64,000 nucleotides of DNA from the NCBI RefSeq assembly GCF_014197105.1, contig NZ_JACIEV010000004.1, forward strand, positions 198,784-262,783, written 5' to 3'. The stretch's first letter is position 1. Each line of letters starts with the position of its first letter. Both the position numbers and the translations under genes were made by a program. The notes under the pieces were generated by a model. The model saw only the letters and a program-made list of their open reading frames with translations, was not told where the DNA came from and made no database searches. Below, in pieces: positions 9,376 to 18,768 of the stretch. The DNA comes from Sphingomonas jinjuensis. Its GTDB lineage: Bacteria > Pseudomonadota > Alphaproteobacteria > Sphingomonadales > Sphingomonadaceae.

Positions 9376-12300
9376 TCAGAACTTCACCTCCACCGACATG
9401 GTGTACGACCGGCCGCGCGGGTCGGCGATGCGGGGTTCCCAGCTGCCGCCGGCACCGGTGTTGCCGTCGTAGGTGACGGCGAAGGGCGGATCGATGTTGA
9501 ACAGGTTGCGCACGCCCGCGGTGATGCGGAAGCCGGGGGCGAGGCCGGTGTAGCTGCCCGACAGGTTGTAGATGATATAGTCGTTGACCCGCGTGTTGTA
9601 GTCGGGCCGCGTCACCGTGCCCGCAGCGATGCCGGGAAGCGCGAAGTTCTTGTAGCCCTTGCGGAAGATCTGGGTGAACGCCAGCACCCACTGGTCGGTC
9701 GAATAGCTGACGAAGGCATTGTGCTTCCACCGGACGCCAAGGTCGCCGGCAAAGGTGAACACGCCGATCAGGCTGGGGCCATAGGCCGATGTCGGCGTCA
9801 GCTTCTCGCGCTTCTTGAGCAGGTACGTGCCGTCAAGTCCCGCCGAGAACAGCCCGCCGAGCGCATTGACGCCGCCGCGCAGCGCGACCTCCAGCCCCTG
9901 CGTGCGGCGCGAGCCGGCGTTGATCCAGGTGTCGTCGAGACCGATGATCGTGCCCGAGGCATCGCGCTGGAAACGGGTCGGGAACAGCGCGGCGTTGTCG
10001 ATCAGCTGGCGCAGCGTCAGCAGCTGGATGGTATCGTCGACGTCGATCTTCCACCAGTCGACCGAGGCAGAGAACATCGGCGCCGGCTGGATGACGACGC
10101 CGGCGCTGAACTGGCGTGCCGTCTCCGGCCCCAGCTGCGGATTGCCGCCGGTGATGACGTCGGGCCGGATGATCGCACAGGCCGGCACCGTCGCGTTGGG
10201 CACGCCGCCGGGGCAGCGGATCGGATCGGCGAGATCGCTGCCCGAATAGGGCGAGACGGTCGCGCCGTTGAAGATCTGGTTGAACGCCGGAACGCGGAAG
10301 CCGGTGTTGTACGATCCGCGGAACAAGAGCGGCGCCCACGGCCTGAACTTGATCGACACCTTGGGGTTCGTCGTCGTGCCGAAGCCGGTATAGTCGTCGA
10401 CGCGGCCCGCCGCGCTCACCTCCAGCCCCGGCAGGATCGGCACCAGCATTTCGGCATAGGCCGCCTTCACCGTGCGATTGCGGGGGGTCAGGGCGTTGAC
10501 GTTGTCGAAGGCGGCCAGGAAGATGTTGGGTGCGGTCGCGGCGGCGGCGGCCGAACCGTTGAACGAATAGGTTTCGCGGCGATAATCGATGCCCGCGGCG
10601 AGCTGGACCGACTGGTCGCCCCACAGCCGGAACAGCGGGCCCGAGATCGAATAGTCGACCTGGCGAAGCTCGTACTTGCCGCCGTACAGCGTCGCGCCGA
10701 ACGCCGACACGGCGTTGAGGCCGGCCAGCGCGGCATCGCTCTGCTGCAGGCTGAAGGGGTTGAGGATGCCGCTGTTGATCAGCCCCGCCAGGCCCGGCCC
10801 CGCGGCCCCCGGCGCGGTCGGCGCGCTGGGATCATAGGCACCGCTCGCCAGCGTGCCGCGGTAGTAATAGCCGCTGCCCAGCACCGACGTGGCCTCGGAC
10901 CGCGAATAGCTGCCACCGGCGCGATAGTCCCAGCCCTCCCACAGCGGGCCCTCGGCGGCGAGCGCGATGCGCAGCGTCTTGGTGTCGGTCTTGTACTCGC
11001 GCGGGCCGCAGGCGATGCAGCGCCAGCGGAACGCGATCGGCTTGCCGTAATTGGCGGCGACGCCGGGGAACTGCCCGGCGATGGCGTTGTAGACCGCGTT
11101 GTACGTCGGTGCGGTCAGGCTGTTGAGCGGATAGGTGACCTGGAAATTCGACGTGTTGGTCGACACCTGCGGGTTGGAGAAGCTCTTCGCCGACTTGGCG
11201 TCCGAACCCGTCACCTCGAGCGACAGCTCGTGGCTGCCGACCGGGCGCCACACGGCGCGCGCGTAATAGGTCAGCGTCTCGATCGGCTGCTGGATCACCG
11301 CGGCGCGGCCAGTATCCCAAGCGCAGGCATAGCGCGCGCTGGCGTTGTTCCACAGCTGGGCATCGTACGCCATGCCGCCGTCCATCGACTCGCAGCCGGC
11401 GCCGCCCGGCAGGTTCAGGTAATTGATGCCGCCCGCGCCATAGGTGGTCGTGCCGCCGGGTACGAGCAGGCCGTTGAGCGGCCCGGTCGCGGCCGCGCCG
11501 CCGTTGGTGAAGGTGCCGCTGGTGCCGCCCAACAAGGTGCCGACCTGCCCCGCGAACGCGCCGCGCTGGATGTTCGCGGCGTTGTTCAGCGCGAAGGCGG
11601 TGGCGATCGGGGTGCCGCGGGTGTCGATCGACAGGCCGCGATTGGGCTGGTTGCCGTTGACGAAGTCGCGATCCGACCCGCGCAGGATCTTGTTCCAGCT
11701 ATAGGCGACCGCGCCCATGATGTTGAAACCCTGGCGGTCGAGGTCGCCATAGCCGGCGATCGCCGACAGGCGATAGATGTTGCCGCCACCCTCTTCGGTG
11801 ATGTCGTTGAACGCCTGGACGCCGATGCCCTTGTAATCCTTGCGCGTGATGAAGTTGATCACGCCGCCGATCGCGTCGGTGCCATAGATCGCCGAGGCGC
11901 CGTCCTTCAGCACCTCGACCCGCTCGATCGCGGCGAAGGGGATCTGGTTCACGTCGACCGCCGAGCCCGACAGGCCGTGCGCGGCGACGCGGCGGCCGTT
12001 GAGCAGGACCAGCGTCGCCGCCGATCCCTGGCCGCGCAGGTTCGCCGCCGACAGGCCGTTGGTGCCGCGCTGCGCGCCCGAGGTGACGTCGGCGTTCGAC
12101 GCCAGATTATCCGCGCCCGAGCCGTTGGTGGTCAGGAAGCTGATGAGCTGTTCGGGGCTGCTGAGCCCGTTGCGGGTGATTTCTGCGTTGGTGATAATCT
12201 GCAGCGGCAGCGCCGAGTTGTTCGGGTCCTGCTTGATCCGCGATCCGGTGACGATGACCTCGCCGTTGGTCTGCTCGGTCGCCGCGAGGTTCGCGCCGCT

Positions 12301-12489
12301 GAGCGGCGTCGCCGCGCCGGTCGGGGTGTTGGCGGGCGGCGTCTCCTGCGTCGTCGCGACGACGGCCGGGGGCGCGTCACCCGTCGCCGGCTCGACCACG
12401 GCGCCGGCGGTCTGCGCGATGGCCGCGGGGCTGGCGAGCGCCGAGCCCGCAAGAAGGACGGCCCGAACCAGGGCTGAGCTGCGCATCAT
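9376..12489 (-). CDS. TonB-dependent outer-membrane receptor
   Basis: A 1037-residue receptor: signal peptide about 1-26 (ASPAAIAQT), TonB box-like GEVIVTGSRI about 70-80, plug domain to about 220 (LNGRRVAAHG, VEVLKDGASAIYGTDAIGGVIN), then a 22-strand barrel ending in VEVKF with the terminal Phe needed for BAM recognition. It belongs to the large Caulobacter/Sphingomonas group that imports varied substrates. An AGGGGG sequence upstream supports the double-ATG start. Neighbours do not clearly reveal the ligand; no siderophore or cobalamin genes are nearby. A carbohydrate or peptide is as likely as iron. Confidence 0.93.
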   Translation of the reverse strand: MMRSSALVRAVLLAGSALASPAAIAQTAGAVVEPATGDAPPAVVATTQETPPANTPTGAATPLSGANLAATEQTNGEVIVTGSRIKQDPNNSALPLQIITNAEITRNGLSSPEQLISFLTTNGSGADNLASNADVTSGAQRGTNGLSAANLRGQGSAATLVLLNGRRVAAHGLSGSAVDVNQIPFAAIERVEVLKDGASAIYGTDAIGGVINFITRKDYKGIGVQAFNDITEEGGGNIYRLSAIAGYGDLDRQGFNIMGAVAYSWNKILRGSDRDFVNGNQPNRGLSIDTRGTPIATAFALNNAANIQRGAFAGQVGTLLGGTSGTFTNGGAAATGPLNGLLVPGGTTTYGAGGINYLNLPGGAGCESMDGGMAYDAQLWNNASARYACAWDTGRAAVIQQPIETLTYYARAVWRPVGSHELSLEVTGSDAKSAKSFSNPQVSTNTSNFQVTYPLNSLTAPTYNAVYNAIAGQFPGVAANYGKPIAFRWRCIACGPREYKTDTKTLRIALAAEGPLWEGWDYRAGGSYSRSEATSVLGSGYYYRGTLASGAYDPSAPTAPGAAGPGLAGLINSGILNPFSLQQSDAALAGLNAVSAFGATLYGGKYELRQVDYSISGPLFRLWGDQSVQLAAGIDYRRETYSFNGSAAAAATAPNIFLAAFDNVNALTPRNRTVKAAYAEMLVPILPGLEVSAAGRVDDYTGFGTTTNPKVSIKFRPWAPLLFRGSYNTGFRVPAFNQIFNGATVSPYSGSDLADPIRCPGGVPNATVPACAIIRPDVITGGNPQLGPETARQFSAGVVIQPAPMFSASVDWWKIDVDDTIQLLTLRQLIDNAALFPTRFQRDASGTIIGLDDTWINAGSRRTQGLEVALRGGVNALGGLFSAGLDGTYLLKKREKLTPTSAYGPSLIGVFTFAGDLGVRWKHNAFVSYSTDQWVLAFTQIFRKGYKNFALPGIAAGTVTRPDYNTRVNDYIIYNLSGSYTGLAPGFRITAGVRNLFNIDPPFAVTYDGNTGAGGSWEPRIADPRGRSYTMSVEVKF

Positions 12490-12628
12490 ATGTTTCCCCC
12501 TCGCCCGCGCTCCCCATGGGCAGGCTTTGACCGTGAATAGTCATCAATCGGTCACGGAACGGAAGAGGGTTTTTCGGCGCGCTGCACAATTTTTGTGGGT
12601 GACGCGAGGAAGCCACAGGCGCGGCCCC

Positions 12629-12721
12629 GTCATCCCCGCGCAGGCGGGGATCCATAGTCGCAGGTGGCATTGGGACCCACGTCGTTCAGCGAGTATGGAT
12701 GCCCGCCTTCGCGGGGATGAC
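12629..12721. repeat. R1 inverted repeat pair
   Basis: Two copies of the R1 unit in opposite orientation (left begins GTCATCCCCGCG, right ends CGCGGGGATGAC), each an internal hairpin, about 30 bases apart. It lies in the 297-base gap between the divergent TonB receptor and ampG-like genes. I saw no convincing promoter hexamers in this gap. Confidence 0.75.
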
Positions 12722-12786
12722 GAGGTAAGGGCGGAGGCAGCACGCCCCGTTGACGCCGCCCGCCATCCCGCGGAAACCTCGCGCCG

Positions 12787-14283
12787 ATGCACCCCGCCCC
12801 CGACCTCGCCGCGGACCTCGCCGCCGCACCGGCAAGCCGCCGCCAGACGATGGCGCTGTTCGGACTGCTCGGCTTTTCGGCGGGTCTGCCCTATTACATG
12901 TTCTCCACCGTGCTCGCCGCACGGCTGACCAAGCACGACGTGGACCTCGTGCTGATCGGCTTCTTCGGCTGGGTGCAGCTGCTGCCGACGTTCAAATGGA
13001 CCTGGGCGCCGCTGGTCGACCGGTTCGCCATCCCCGGCTTCTCGCGCTTCTGGGGCAAAAGGCTCGGTTGGATCATGCTGGCGCAGCTCGGCATCGTCGC
13101 GTCGATGGTCGCGATGGCGTTCACCGCCAGCGATGCCAGCCTGCCGCTGACCGCGCTGTTCGCCGTCCTGCTCGCCTTCTGGACGACGACGCTCGAGGTC
13201 GCAGCCGATGCCTGGCGAATCGAGCTCGGCCCGACGCCCGAAACGCAGGGACCGCTCGCCGCCGCCAACCTGTGGGGCTATCGCAGCGCGATGGTGGCGT
13301 CGGGGAGCGGCGCGCTGATCGTCGCCGACCATGCCAGCTGGACCGCCGCATACCTCGTCATCGCCGCCGCCGCCGCGCTGGCGCTGCCGCTCCTCGCCAC
13401 GCTCAAGCGCGATGCGAGCGGCACCGGCGAACGCTGGGTTGCGATCGGCACCGGGCTGGTCGCGAGCGCCGCGATCCTCGCCGCCGGCGTGCTGCTGACC
13501 GCGGTGGTGGGCTGGGCGGTGCTGGCAGCAGCGCAGGCGATCGGCATCAGCGCCAAGACCAATGCGACGCGCGCCGTGCTCGTCATCGGCCTCCTGCCCT
13601 TCGTCCTGCTCGCCGCCGCGCTGCCGCGGATCAGGCGACTTCATCCCGACGCCCCCTTGCGAACCTCGTCACTGGTCGCGCCTTATGTCGATATCTTCTG
13701 GCGGTTCGGCTATGCCGCGCTGCCGGTGCTGGCGTTCGTCAGCTTCTATCGCATGGGCGACGTGCTGACGCTGGCCTTGTCCAAGCCGCTCGAGATCGCC
13801 GCCGGCTACGACCTGACGACGATGGGCGTCGCCGACGGCGTCATCGCGCTGCCGTCGAGCATGGTCGGGGTCGCGCTCGGCGCATGGCTGGCGGTGAAGC
13901 TTCGCCTGCCGGTGGCGCTGGCGATCGGCGCGGCGACGTCGGCGGTCGGCAACTGGATCTTCGTGTGGCTGTGGTACGCCGCCCCCAGCGCCTTCGTCAT
14001 CTATAGCGCGACCGCGCTCGACCAGTTCGCGCACGGGCTGGAGGGCGCGATCTTCGTCGTCTACCTGTCAATGCTGGTCAATCCGCGCTGGCCCGCGGCG
14101 CAATATGCCTTTCTGTCGGGCTTCGCCTTCCTGCTGCCGCGGCTGATCGCCGGGGCGGGCGGCAATATTCAGCGGGCGATCGGCTGGGACGGTTTCTTCT
14201 GGCTGTCGGGCGGGCTTAGTCTCGCTGCCGTCCTGTTCCTGCCGGTAATCGCTCGCCTGCGTCCACGTGAGGACGCCGCATGA
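12787..14283 (+). CDS. ampG: AmpG-like MFS permease (muropeptide)
   Basis: A 498-residue membrane protein with about 12-14 hydrophobic segments. The N-terminal GFSAGLPYYMFSTVL and WVQLLPTFKWTWAPLVDRF match the AmpG pattern (GLP motif, then LKFLWAPLVDR). AmpG proteins import GlcNAc-1,6-anhydroMurNAc-peptides for cell-wall recycling. The next gene, a serine hydrolase, overlaps by ATGA, and a PBP4-type carboxypeptidase gene converges on the pair; both fit a peptidoglycan-turnover setting. Symbol given on this combined evidence. Confidence 0.8.
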   Translation: MHPAPDLAADLAAAPASRRQTMALFGLLGFSAGLPYYMFSTVLAARLTKHDVDLVLIGFFGWVQLLPTFKWTWAPLVDRFAIPGFSRFWGKRLGWIMLAQLGIVASMVAMAFTASDASLPLTALFAVLLAFWTTTLEVAADAWRIELGPTPETQGPLAAANLWGYRSAMVASGSGALIVADHASWTAAYLVIAAAAALALPLLATLKRDASGTGERWVAIGTGLVASAAILAAGVLLTAVVGWAVLAAAQAIGISAKTNATRAVLVIGLLPFVLLAAALPRIRRLHPDAPLRTSSLVAPYVDIFWRFGYAALPVLAFVSFYRMGDVLTLALSKPLEIAAGYDLTTMGVADGVIALPSSMVGVALGAWLAVKLRLPVALAIGAATSAVGNWIFVWLWYAAPSAFVIYSATALDQFAHGLEGAIFVVYLSMLVNPRWPAAQYAFLSGFAFLLPRLIAGAGGNIQRAIGWDGFFWLSGGLSLAAVLFLPVIARLRPREDAA

Positions 14284-15272
14284 TCGAGGCCGCCGCCGAT
14301 GCCGGCTTCGCGATCGCCGCCGCCGCGATCCGGGCCGGAGAGCTGCCCTGCGCTGCGCTCGGCATCGTCACCGCCGATGGCCGCCGCGCGGTGCGGCTGG
14401 CGGGCGATGCGGTGCCCGAACCGCTGACCCGCGCCCATTGGTTCGACCTCGCCTCGGTCAGTAAGGTGCTCGCCACGACGCCGATGATCCTGGCGCTCGC
14501 CGACGAGGGGCGGATCGACCTCGACCGCCCGTTGACCGACGCCATCCCCGACCTGCGCCAATATGACGTCGCCGGCGCGGCGGAGCGGCGGCTGACGTTC
14601 CGCGACTGCCTGTCGCACGCCACGCATCTGCCCGCGGTCGAGCCGATCTACACCTATGGCGACGACCCCGCGCGGCTGCGCGCCTTCGTCCTCCAACGCG
14701 AATGGCGGGCGGGACCGGCGGTCTATTCGGACATCAACTTCATCCTGCTGGGGATTGCGATCGAACGGCTGACCGGCGCACCGCTTGACGCCTGGCGGCT
14801 GGCGCCCGGCCTGTCCTATCGCCCGCCCGGCCCCTGCGTCGCGACCGAGGCCTGCCCCTGGCGCGGCCGGGTGATGAAGGGCGAGGTGCACGACGAGAAC
14901 GCCTTCGCGCTCGGCGGCGCGGCGGGGCATGCCGGGCTGTTCGGGACGATCGACGGCGTCCTCGATGCGGCGCAGGCGCTGCTGACCCGCGACATGCCGG
15001 CGGTCGCGGCGATGCGCACCCGGATGAACGGCGACCGCACCGCGGGGTGGGAACGGCGGTTCGATGGCTGGCCCGGCGGCGATGGCTGTTCCGACGAGAC
15101 GATCGGGCACACCGGCTTCACCGGCACGGGGCTGTGGATCGACTATGGCCGCGGGGTGGCGTGGACGCTGCTGACCAACCGGGTGCATCCGAGCCGGCAT
15201 TCTCGTGAGGCGCAGCGGATCTATTCGCTGCGGCCCGAGGTGGGGGATGCGGTGATCGGGGCGTTGGACTAA
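14280..15272 (+). CDS. Serine hydrolase, class C beta-lactamase-like fold
   Basis: A 330-residue protein of the beta-lactamase/transpeptidase-like superfamily. SVSK (S59-K62) is the SxxK nucleophile motif, YSD (about 148) occupies the YxN position, and HTG near 280 replaces KTG. There is no signal peptide, so unlike AmpC it probably acts in the cytoplasm. Coupling to ampG by a 4-base overlap suggests a role on recycled muropeptides, for example as an amidase or esterase. It should not be called a beta-lactamase without assay. Confidence 0.82.
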   Translation: MIEAAADAGFAIAAAAIRAGELPCAALGIVTADGRRAVRLAGDAVPEPLTRAHWFDLASVSKVLATTPMILALADEGRIDLDRPLTDAIPDLRQYDVAGAAERRLTFRDCLSHATHLPAVEPIYTYGDDPARLRAFVLQREWRAGPAVYSDINFILLGIAIERLTGAPLDAWRLAPGLSYRPPGPCVATEACPWRGRVMKGEVHDENAFALGGAAGHAGLFGTIDGVLDAAQALLTRDMPAVAAMRTRMNGDRTAGWERRFDGWPGGDGCSDETIGHTGFTGTGLWIDYGRGVAWTLLTNRVHPSRHSREAQRIYSLRPEVGDAVIGALD

Positions 15273-15273
15273 C

Positions 15274-15360
15274 CACCCTCACCCTTCGCCGCCTGCGGCG
15301 GCTCTTCCCTCTCCCGCTGGGAGAGGGAGGGAGCGGCGAAGCCGCGGAAGGGTGAGGGTG
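15274..15360. repeat. R3 inverted repeat between convergent genes
   Basis: Outer arms CACCCTCACCCTTC and GAAGGGTGAGGGTG enclose two smaller hairpins (CGCCGCCTGCGGCGG; CCCTCTCCC...GGGAGAGGG). It fills the whole space between two converging genes and could act as a bidirectional terminator, although no T-run is present. Confidence 0.75.
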
Positions 15361-15363
15361 ACC

Positions 15364-16740
15364 TTAGTTGTCCGCCGCCACCTCGACCAATGTCGCATCC
15401 ACCGCCGCCGTCCCGCTCTGCCCCTCGGTCACGTCGTTGACGAAGCTGGAGAAGGTCAGCACCCGCCCGCTCGCCGCGATCAGATAGCCCGACAGCGCGC
15501 TGGTGGCGCTGAGTGTCCCCGTCTTGGCGAAGATCTTGCCCGCCAGCGCGGTCCCCGCAAAACGCCGCTTCAGCGTCCCGTCGAGCCCGCCGATCGGCAG
15601 CGTCGCCCGCCACGCCGCGCCCCAGGGCTGGGCCGCCGCCCAGCGTAGCAGCGCGACGCCGGCGCGCGGGCTGACGCGATTGTAGCTCGACATCCCCGAA
15701 CCATCGGCGAAATCCCACCCCGCGCGCGGCGCACCCGCCTGCACCAGCGTCGCCGCGACCTTCGCGCGGCCATCGGCGATCGAGCCGGTGCCGTCGACCG
15801 CGCCCAGTCGGCGCAGCAACAATTCGGCGTGGAGGTTCTGGCTGACCTTGTTGGTCAGCGCGATATCCTCGGCGAGCGGCGGCGGCGTCAATCGGGCGAG
15901 CACCGGCGGCTCGGGCGGCCGGGCGGCGGGTGCGGTCCCGCGCACGGCCGGATCGTCGGCGGCGACGAGCCGCCGATGCCGCACCTGGACACCCCCCGTC
16001 ACCCGAACGCCGCGCGCCTCGAGCAGCGTCTTGAGCCGCCACGCCGCATGATGCGCCGGATCGTCGATCCCGACGCGCAACTGCTCCTCGCCACCCGGCG
16101 CGATCGTGCCGTCGAGCCGAAGCGAGCGCTCGCCGGGCATCCGCGTCGCGTCGATCGACGTGCGGGCGCCCGGCACGACGTGGTTGTCGATCGCAAAATA
16201 GCCGCTGGTGACTCCCGCCTGGGTAACGGTCACCACCGCCTCGTTGTCATCGAGCGTCAGCGCCGAGATGCCCGTGCCCGACCGCGTCGGAATGTTGTTC
16301 CAGCTCATCCCGGGGCTCCAGCGCTCGTCGGGGAAGGCGCTGTCGTCGCCGACGACGTCGCGAACCCGCCGCGCCACCGCCGCCACCGCATCGGCGAGCG
16401 TCGCCAGGCAGTCGGCCCGGCAATCCGGCGCGCTCGACAGCCGCGCATCGCCATGCCCAGCGAGAATCACGTCGCCCCCCTCCAGCCGCACCGATGCGCC
16501 GCCGGAATCGTCGGGCGCGTCGACGGGCAGCGTCGCATAGGCGGCGGCGGTGGTGAACAGCTTGGTGTTCGACGCCGGGATGTAGCGGCCGTCGGGATCG
16601 ACCGCCACGATCTCGCGGCCCCCCTCGTCGACCACGAGCAGCCCGGCGCGGGCGCCTGCGGGTAACCGGCTGTGCAGCGTGGCGGCGGGATCGGCGAGGG
16701 CTGGGGTCGCTATCAGCAGGATGGGGAGGAGAGCGCGCAT
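15364..16740 (-). CDS. dacB: D-alanyl-D-alanine carboxypeptidase/endopeptidase (PBP4 type)
   Basis: A 458-residue periplasmic penicillin-binding protein. Signal peptide about 1-16 (LLIATPALA). The catalytic triad of motifs is complete: SNTK (S57, K60), SYN (352-354) and KTG (406-408). The long insert between the first two motifs is typical of the PBP4/DacB group, which trims pentapeptides and cuts cross-links. The start is ATG at 16740; longer frames upstream lack a signal peptide. The position beside ampG and a serine hydrolase fits peptidoglycan turnover. Confidence 0.92.
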   Translation of the reverse strand: MRALLPILLIATPALADPAATLHSRLPAGARAGLLVVDEGGREIVAVDPDGRYIPASNTKLFTTAAAYATLPVDAPDDSGGASVRLEGGDVILAGHGDARLSSAPDCRADCLATLADAVAAVARRVRDVVGDDSAFPDERWSPGMSWNNIPTRSGTGISALTLDDNEAVVTVTQAGVTSGYFAIDNHVVPGARTSIDATRMPGERSLRLDGTIAPGGEEQLRVGIDDPAHHAAWRLKTLLEARGVRVTGGVQVRHRRLVAADDPAVRGTAPAARPPEPPVLARLTPPPLAEDIALTNKVSQNLHAELLLRRLGAVDGTGSIADGRAKVAATLVQAGAPRAGWDFADGSGMSSYNRVSPRAGVALLRWAAAQPWGAAWRATLPIGGLDGTLKRRFAGTALAGKIFAKTGTLSATSALSGYLIAASGRVLTFSSFVNDVTEGQSGTAAVDATLVEVAADN

Positions 16741-16771
16741 AGGCGCGAAACTATCGCTCTTGGAACACTTC

Positions 16772-16876
16772 GTCATCCCGGCCTCGAGCCGGGATCCATC
16801 GTCGCGCGAGCGACTCACGACACAATTGACCTAGCCGCTCGCTGAAGGTTGGACCCCGGCTCAAGGCCGGGGTGAC
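16772..16876. repeat. R1 inverted repeat pair between divergent genes
   Basis: Left copy GTCATCCCGGCC...GGGATCCATCG and right copy TTGGACCCCGG...CCGGGGTGAC in opposite orientation, about 50 bases apart. Same architecture as the copies that flank the GIY-YIG pseudogene, but with no gene inside. Confidence 0.75.
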
Positions 16877-16920
16877 GGAGGGGGTTGTGACGGGGCGCAC
16901 TCCGCGACACACTCGCCCCC

Positions 16921-18768
16921 ATGCTCCGCCCGCTCCTCGCCCTCGCCGCGGCGCTGTTTCTCGGCAGCGGGTCGAGTGAGGCACCCGCCAGCGACGCCAT
17001 CCTGATCCGCAGCGCGCGCGTGTTCGACGGAACCGGTGCCCCCGCGCAAACGGCCGACGTGCTGGTCGAGGGCGACCGGATCGTCGCGGTCGGCCCGCAC
17101 CTCGTTAAGCCGCGCGGCGCTCATACCATCGACGCCAGGGGCCTGACGCTCCTGCCCGGCCTCCACGACCTTCACACGCATCTGCGCTCGCCCGCCTTCG
17201 CCGCGCCCGACGACCTGGCCAAGGCCTATGCCCAATATCTGCTCGCAGGCGTCACCAGCGTGAACGACTATTCGCTGTCGGGTGAGATGATCGAGCCGAT
17301 CCGCGCGATGACCGCGTCGGGCCAGGTCGTCGCGCCACATCTCGAGCTGGCGGTGCGGCTAGGCGTGCCGGGCGGCCATGGCACCGAGTTCGGCTGGGGC
17401 AGCTATTTCACGCTCGAGGCGGCGACGCCGCGCGCTGCGCATGCCGCGATAAAGGCCGCGCTCGCCTATCGACCCGACGTCATCAAGGTCTTTGCCGACG
17501 GCTGGCGCTACGATCGATCGCCCGACCTCAACAGCATGAACGAGCCGACGCTGGCCGCGATCGTCACCGATGCGCACGCAGTGAATACGCCCGTCATCAC
17601 CCATACGGTAACGCTGGAGGGGGCGAAGGTCGCCGCTGCCGCCGGGGTCGATGCGGTCGGGCATGGTGTCGGCGATGCCGGTATCGACGACGAGCTGATC
17701 GCGCTGATGCGCGCGCATCGCACCGGCTATGTCGCGACGCTGGTCGTGTATGAGCCGCAGCAGGATCGCACGTTCCTGCCCACCGAATGGCGCGACCTAC
17801 GCGCGCCCGAGCGCGCCCGCGAACAGGCGCGGATGGACGCACCGATCGCCGCCATCCCCGCGTTGGAGGAGAAGCGCTGGCAGATCATGCGCGACAATAT
17901 CGCCCGGCTGAAGGCGGCGGGGATCCCGATCGGCATCGGCACCGATGCCGGCATCGGCGGCGTCTATCACGGCACCTCGACGATCCGCGAGATCCGCCTG
18001 TTGACGCAGCTCGGCCTCACTCCTGCCGAGGCGCTGGCGGCGGCGACCAGCGTCAGCGCGCGGCTGATCGGATCGACCGACCATGGCCGCATCGCACCCG
18101 GCCAGCGCGCCGACCTGGTACTGACGGGCGGGCGGCCGGACGAGCGGATCGACGACCTCTACGACGTCCGCCGCGTGTTCGTGTCTGGGCTGGAAGTGCC
18201 GCTCAAGCGGCTGCGCGCACTGGTCGATAGCGATCGGCCCTCGCCGTTGCCGGTGGTGCGAATGACGGGGCCGATCGACACCGGCGCGCGCGGCGACGGG
18301 CGCACCGACCTTAATACGCTGCCGGTCGATTCGACGGAGGCCGGCGTCGACCACAGTCACCTCGACGTCGTCCGCCCTGACGAGGGCGCGGCGAAGCGGC
18401 TGTTCGTCACCGCGCGGATGGGCGGCGGGCCGCGGCCCTATGCCCAGCTGGTCGTGCCGCTGACCAGGGGCGCGATCCTGCCAGCCGACGCCAGCGGCTT
18501 CACCGGCATCGCCTTTACCGCGCGGGGGACTGGCGAGTATCGGCTGATCCTCGACAGTTACGGCATCGACGGCGGCGCCGCCTTCGCCGCGCCCTTCACC
18601 GCCGGCGAACAGGAGGTGGAGGTGCGGCTGCCGTTCAGCGCCTTCACCTCACCGGATGGCGCCGTCCGCCTCGATCCCGCACGGCTACGCGCGCTGGCCT
18701 TCCGCCTGTCGGGCGAACCGCGCGGGCGCGAGTGGCTGCAACTGGCGAAGTTACACTTTTATCGGTGA
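16921..18768 (+). CDS. Secreted amidohydrolase with C-terminal CIA30-like domain
   Basis: A 615-residue protein. A signal peptide (about 1-23) is followed by an imidazolonepropionase-type amidohydrolase domain: LPGLHDLHTHL with the HxH metal site, then VITHTVT, AVGHGV and IGIGTDAGIGG with the remaining metal ligands, to about residue 440. The last 150-odd residues form a beta-rich module (ARMGGGPRPYAQLVVPL, SGFTGIAFTARG, GEYRLILDSYG, LRALAFRLSG) resembling the CIA30/galactose-binding fold. The substrate is unknown; relatives act on dipeptides or cyclic amides. The fusion is worth noting. Confidence 0.82.
   Translation: MLRPLLALAAALFLGSGSSEAPASDAILIRSARVFDGTGAPAQTADVLVEGDRIVAVGPHLVKPRGAHTIDARGLTLLPGLHDLHTHLRSPAFAAPDDLAKAYAQYLLAGVTSVNDYSLSGEMIEPIRAMTASGQVVAPHLELAVRLGVPGGHGTEFGWGSYFTLEAATPRAAHAAIKAALAYRPDVIKVFADGWRYDRSPDLNSMNEPTLAAIVTDAHAVNTPVITHTVTLEGAKVAAAAGVDAVGHGVGDAGIDDELIALMRAHRTGYVATLVVYEPQQDRTFLPTEWRDLRAPERAREQARMDAPIAAIPALEEKRWQIMRDNIARLKAAGIPIGIGTDAGIGGVYHGTSTIREIRLLTQLGLTPAEALAAATSVSARLIGSTDHGRIAPGQRADLVLTGGRPDERIDDLYDVRRVFVSGLEVPLKRLRALVDSDRPSPLPVVRMTGPIDTGARGDGRTDLNTLPVDSTEAGVDHSHLDVVRPDEGAAKRLFVTARMGGGPRPYAQLVVPLTRGAILPADASGFTGIAFTARGTGEYRLILDSYGIDGGAAFAAPFTAGEQEVEVRLPFSAFTSPDGAVRLDPARLRALAFRLSGEPRGREWLQLAKLHFYR

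Noticed and set aside
9721..12477. A 918-codon open frame on the plus strand opposite the TonB receptor
   Set aside because: Its composition (Arg, Gly, Ala, Asp rich, no domain) is that of an antisense shadow in GC-rich DNA; the receptor on the minus strand has clear domains end to end.
14280..15272. Calling the serine hydrolase an AmpC beta-lactamase because it follows ampG
   Set aside because: No signal peptide and HTG instead of KTG; the fold is shared with many esterases and amidases.
15274..15360. R3 repeat as a confident Rho-independent terminator
   Set aside because: It forms strong stems between convergent genes but has no T-run on either strand, so it is listed as a repeat only.
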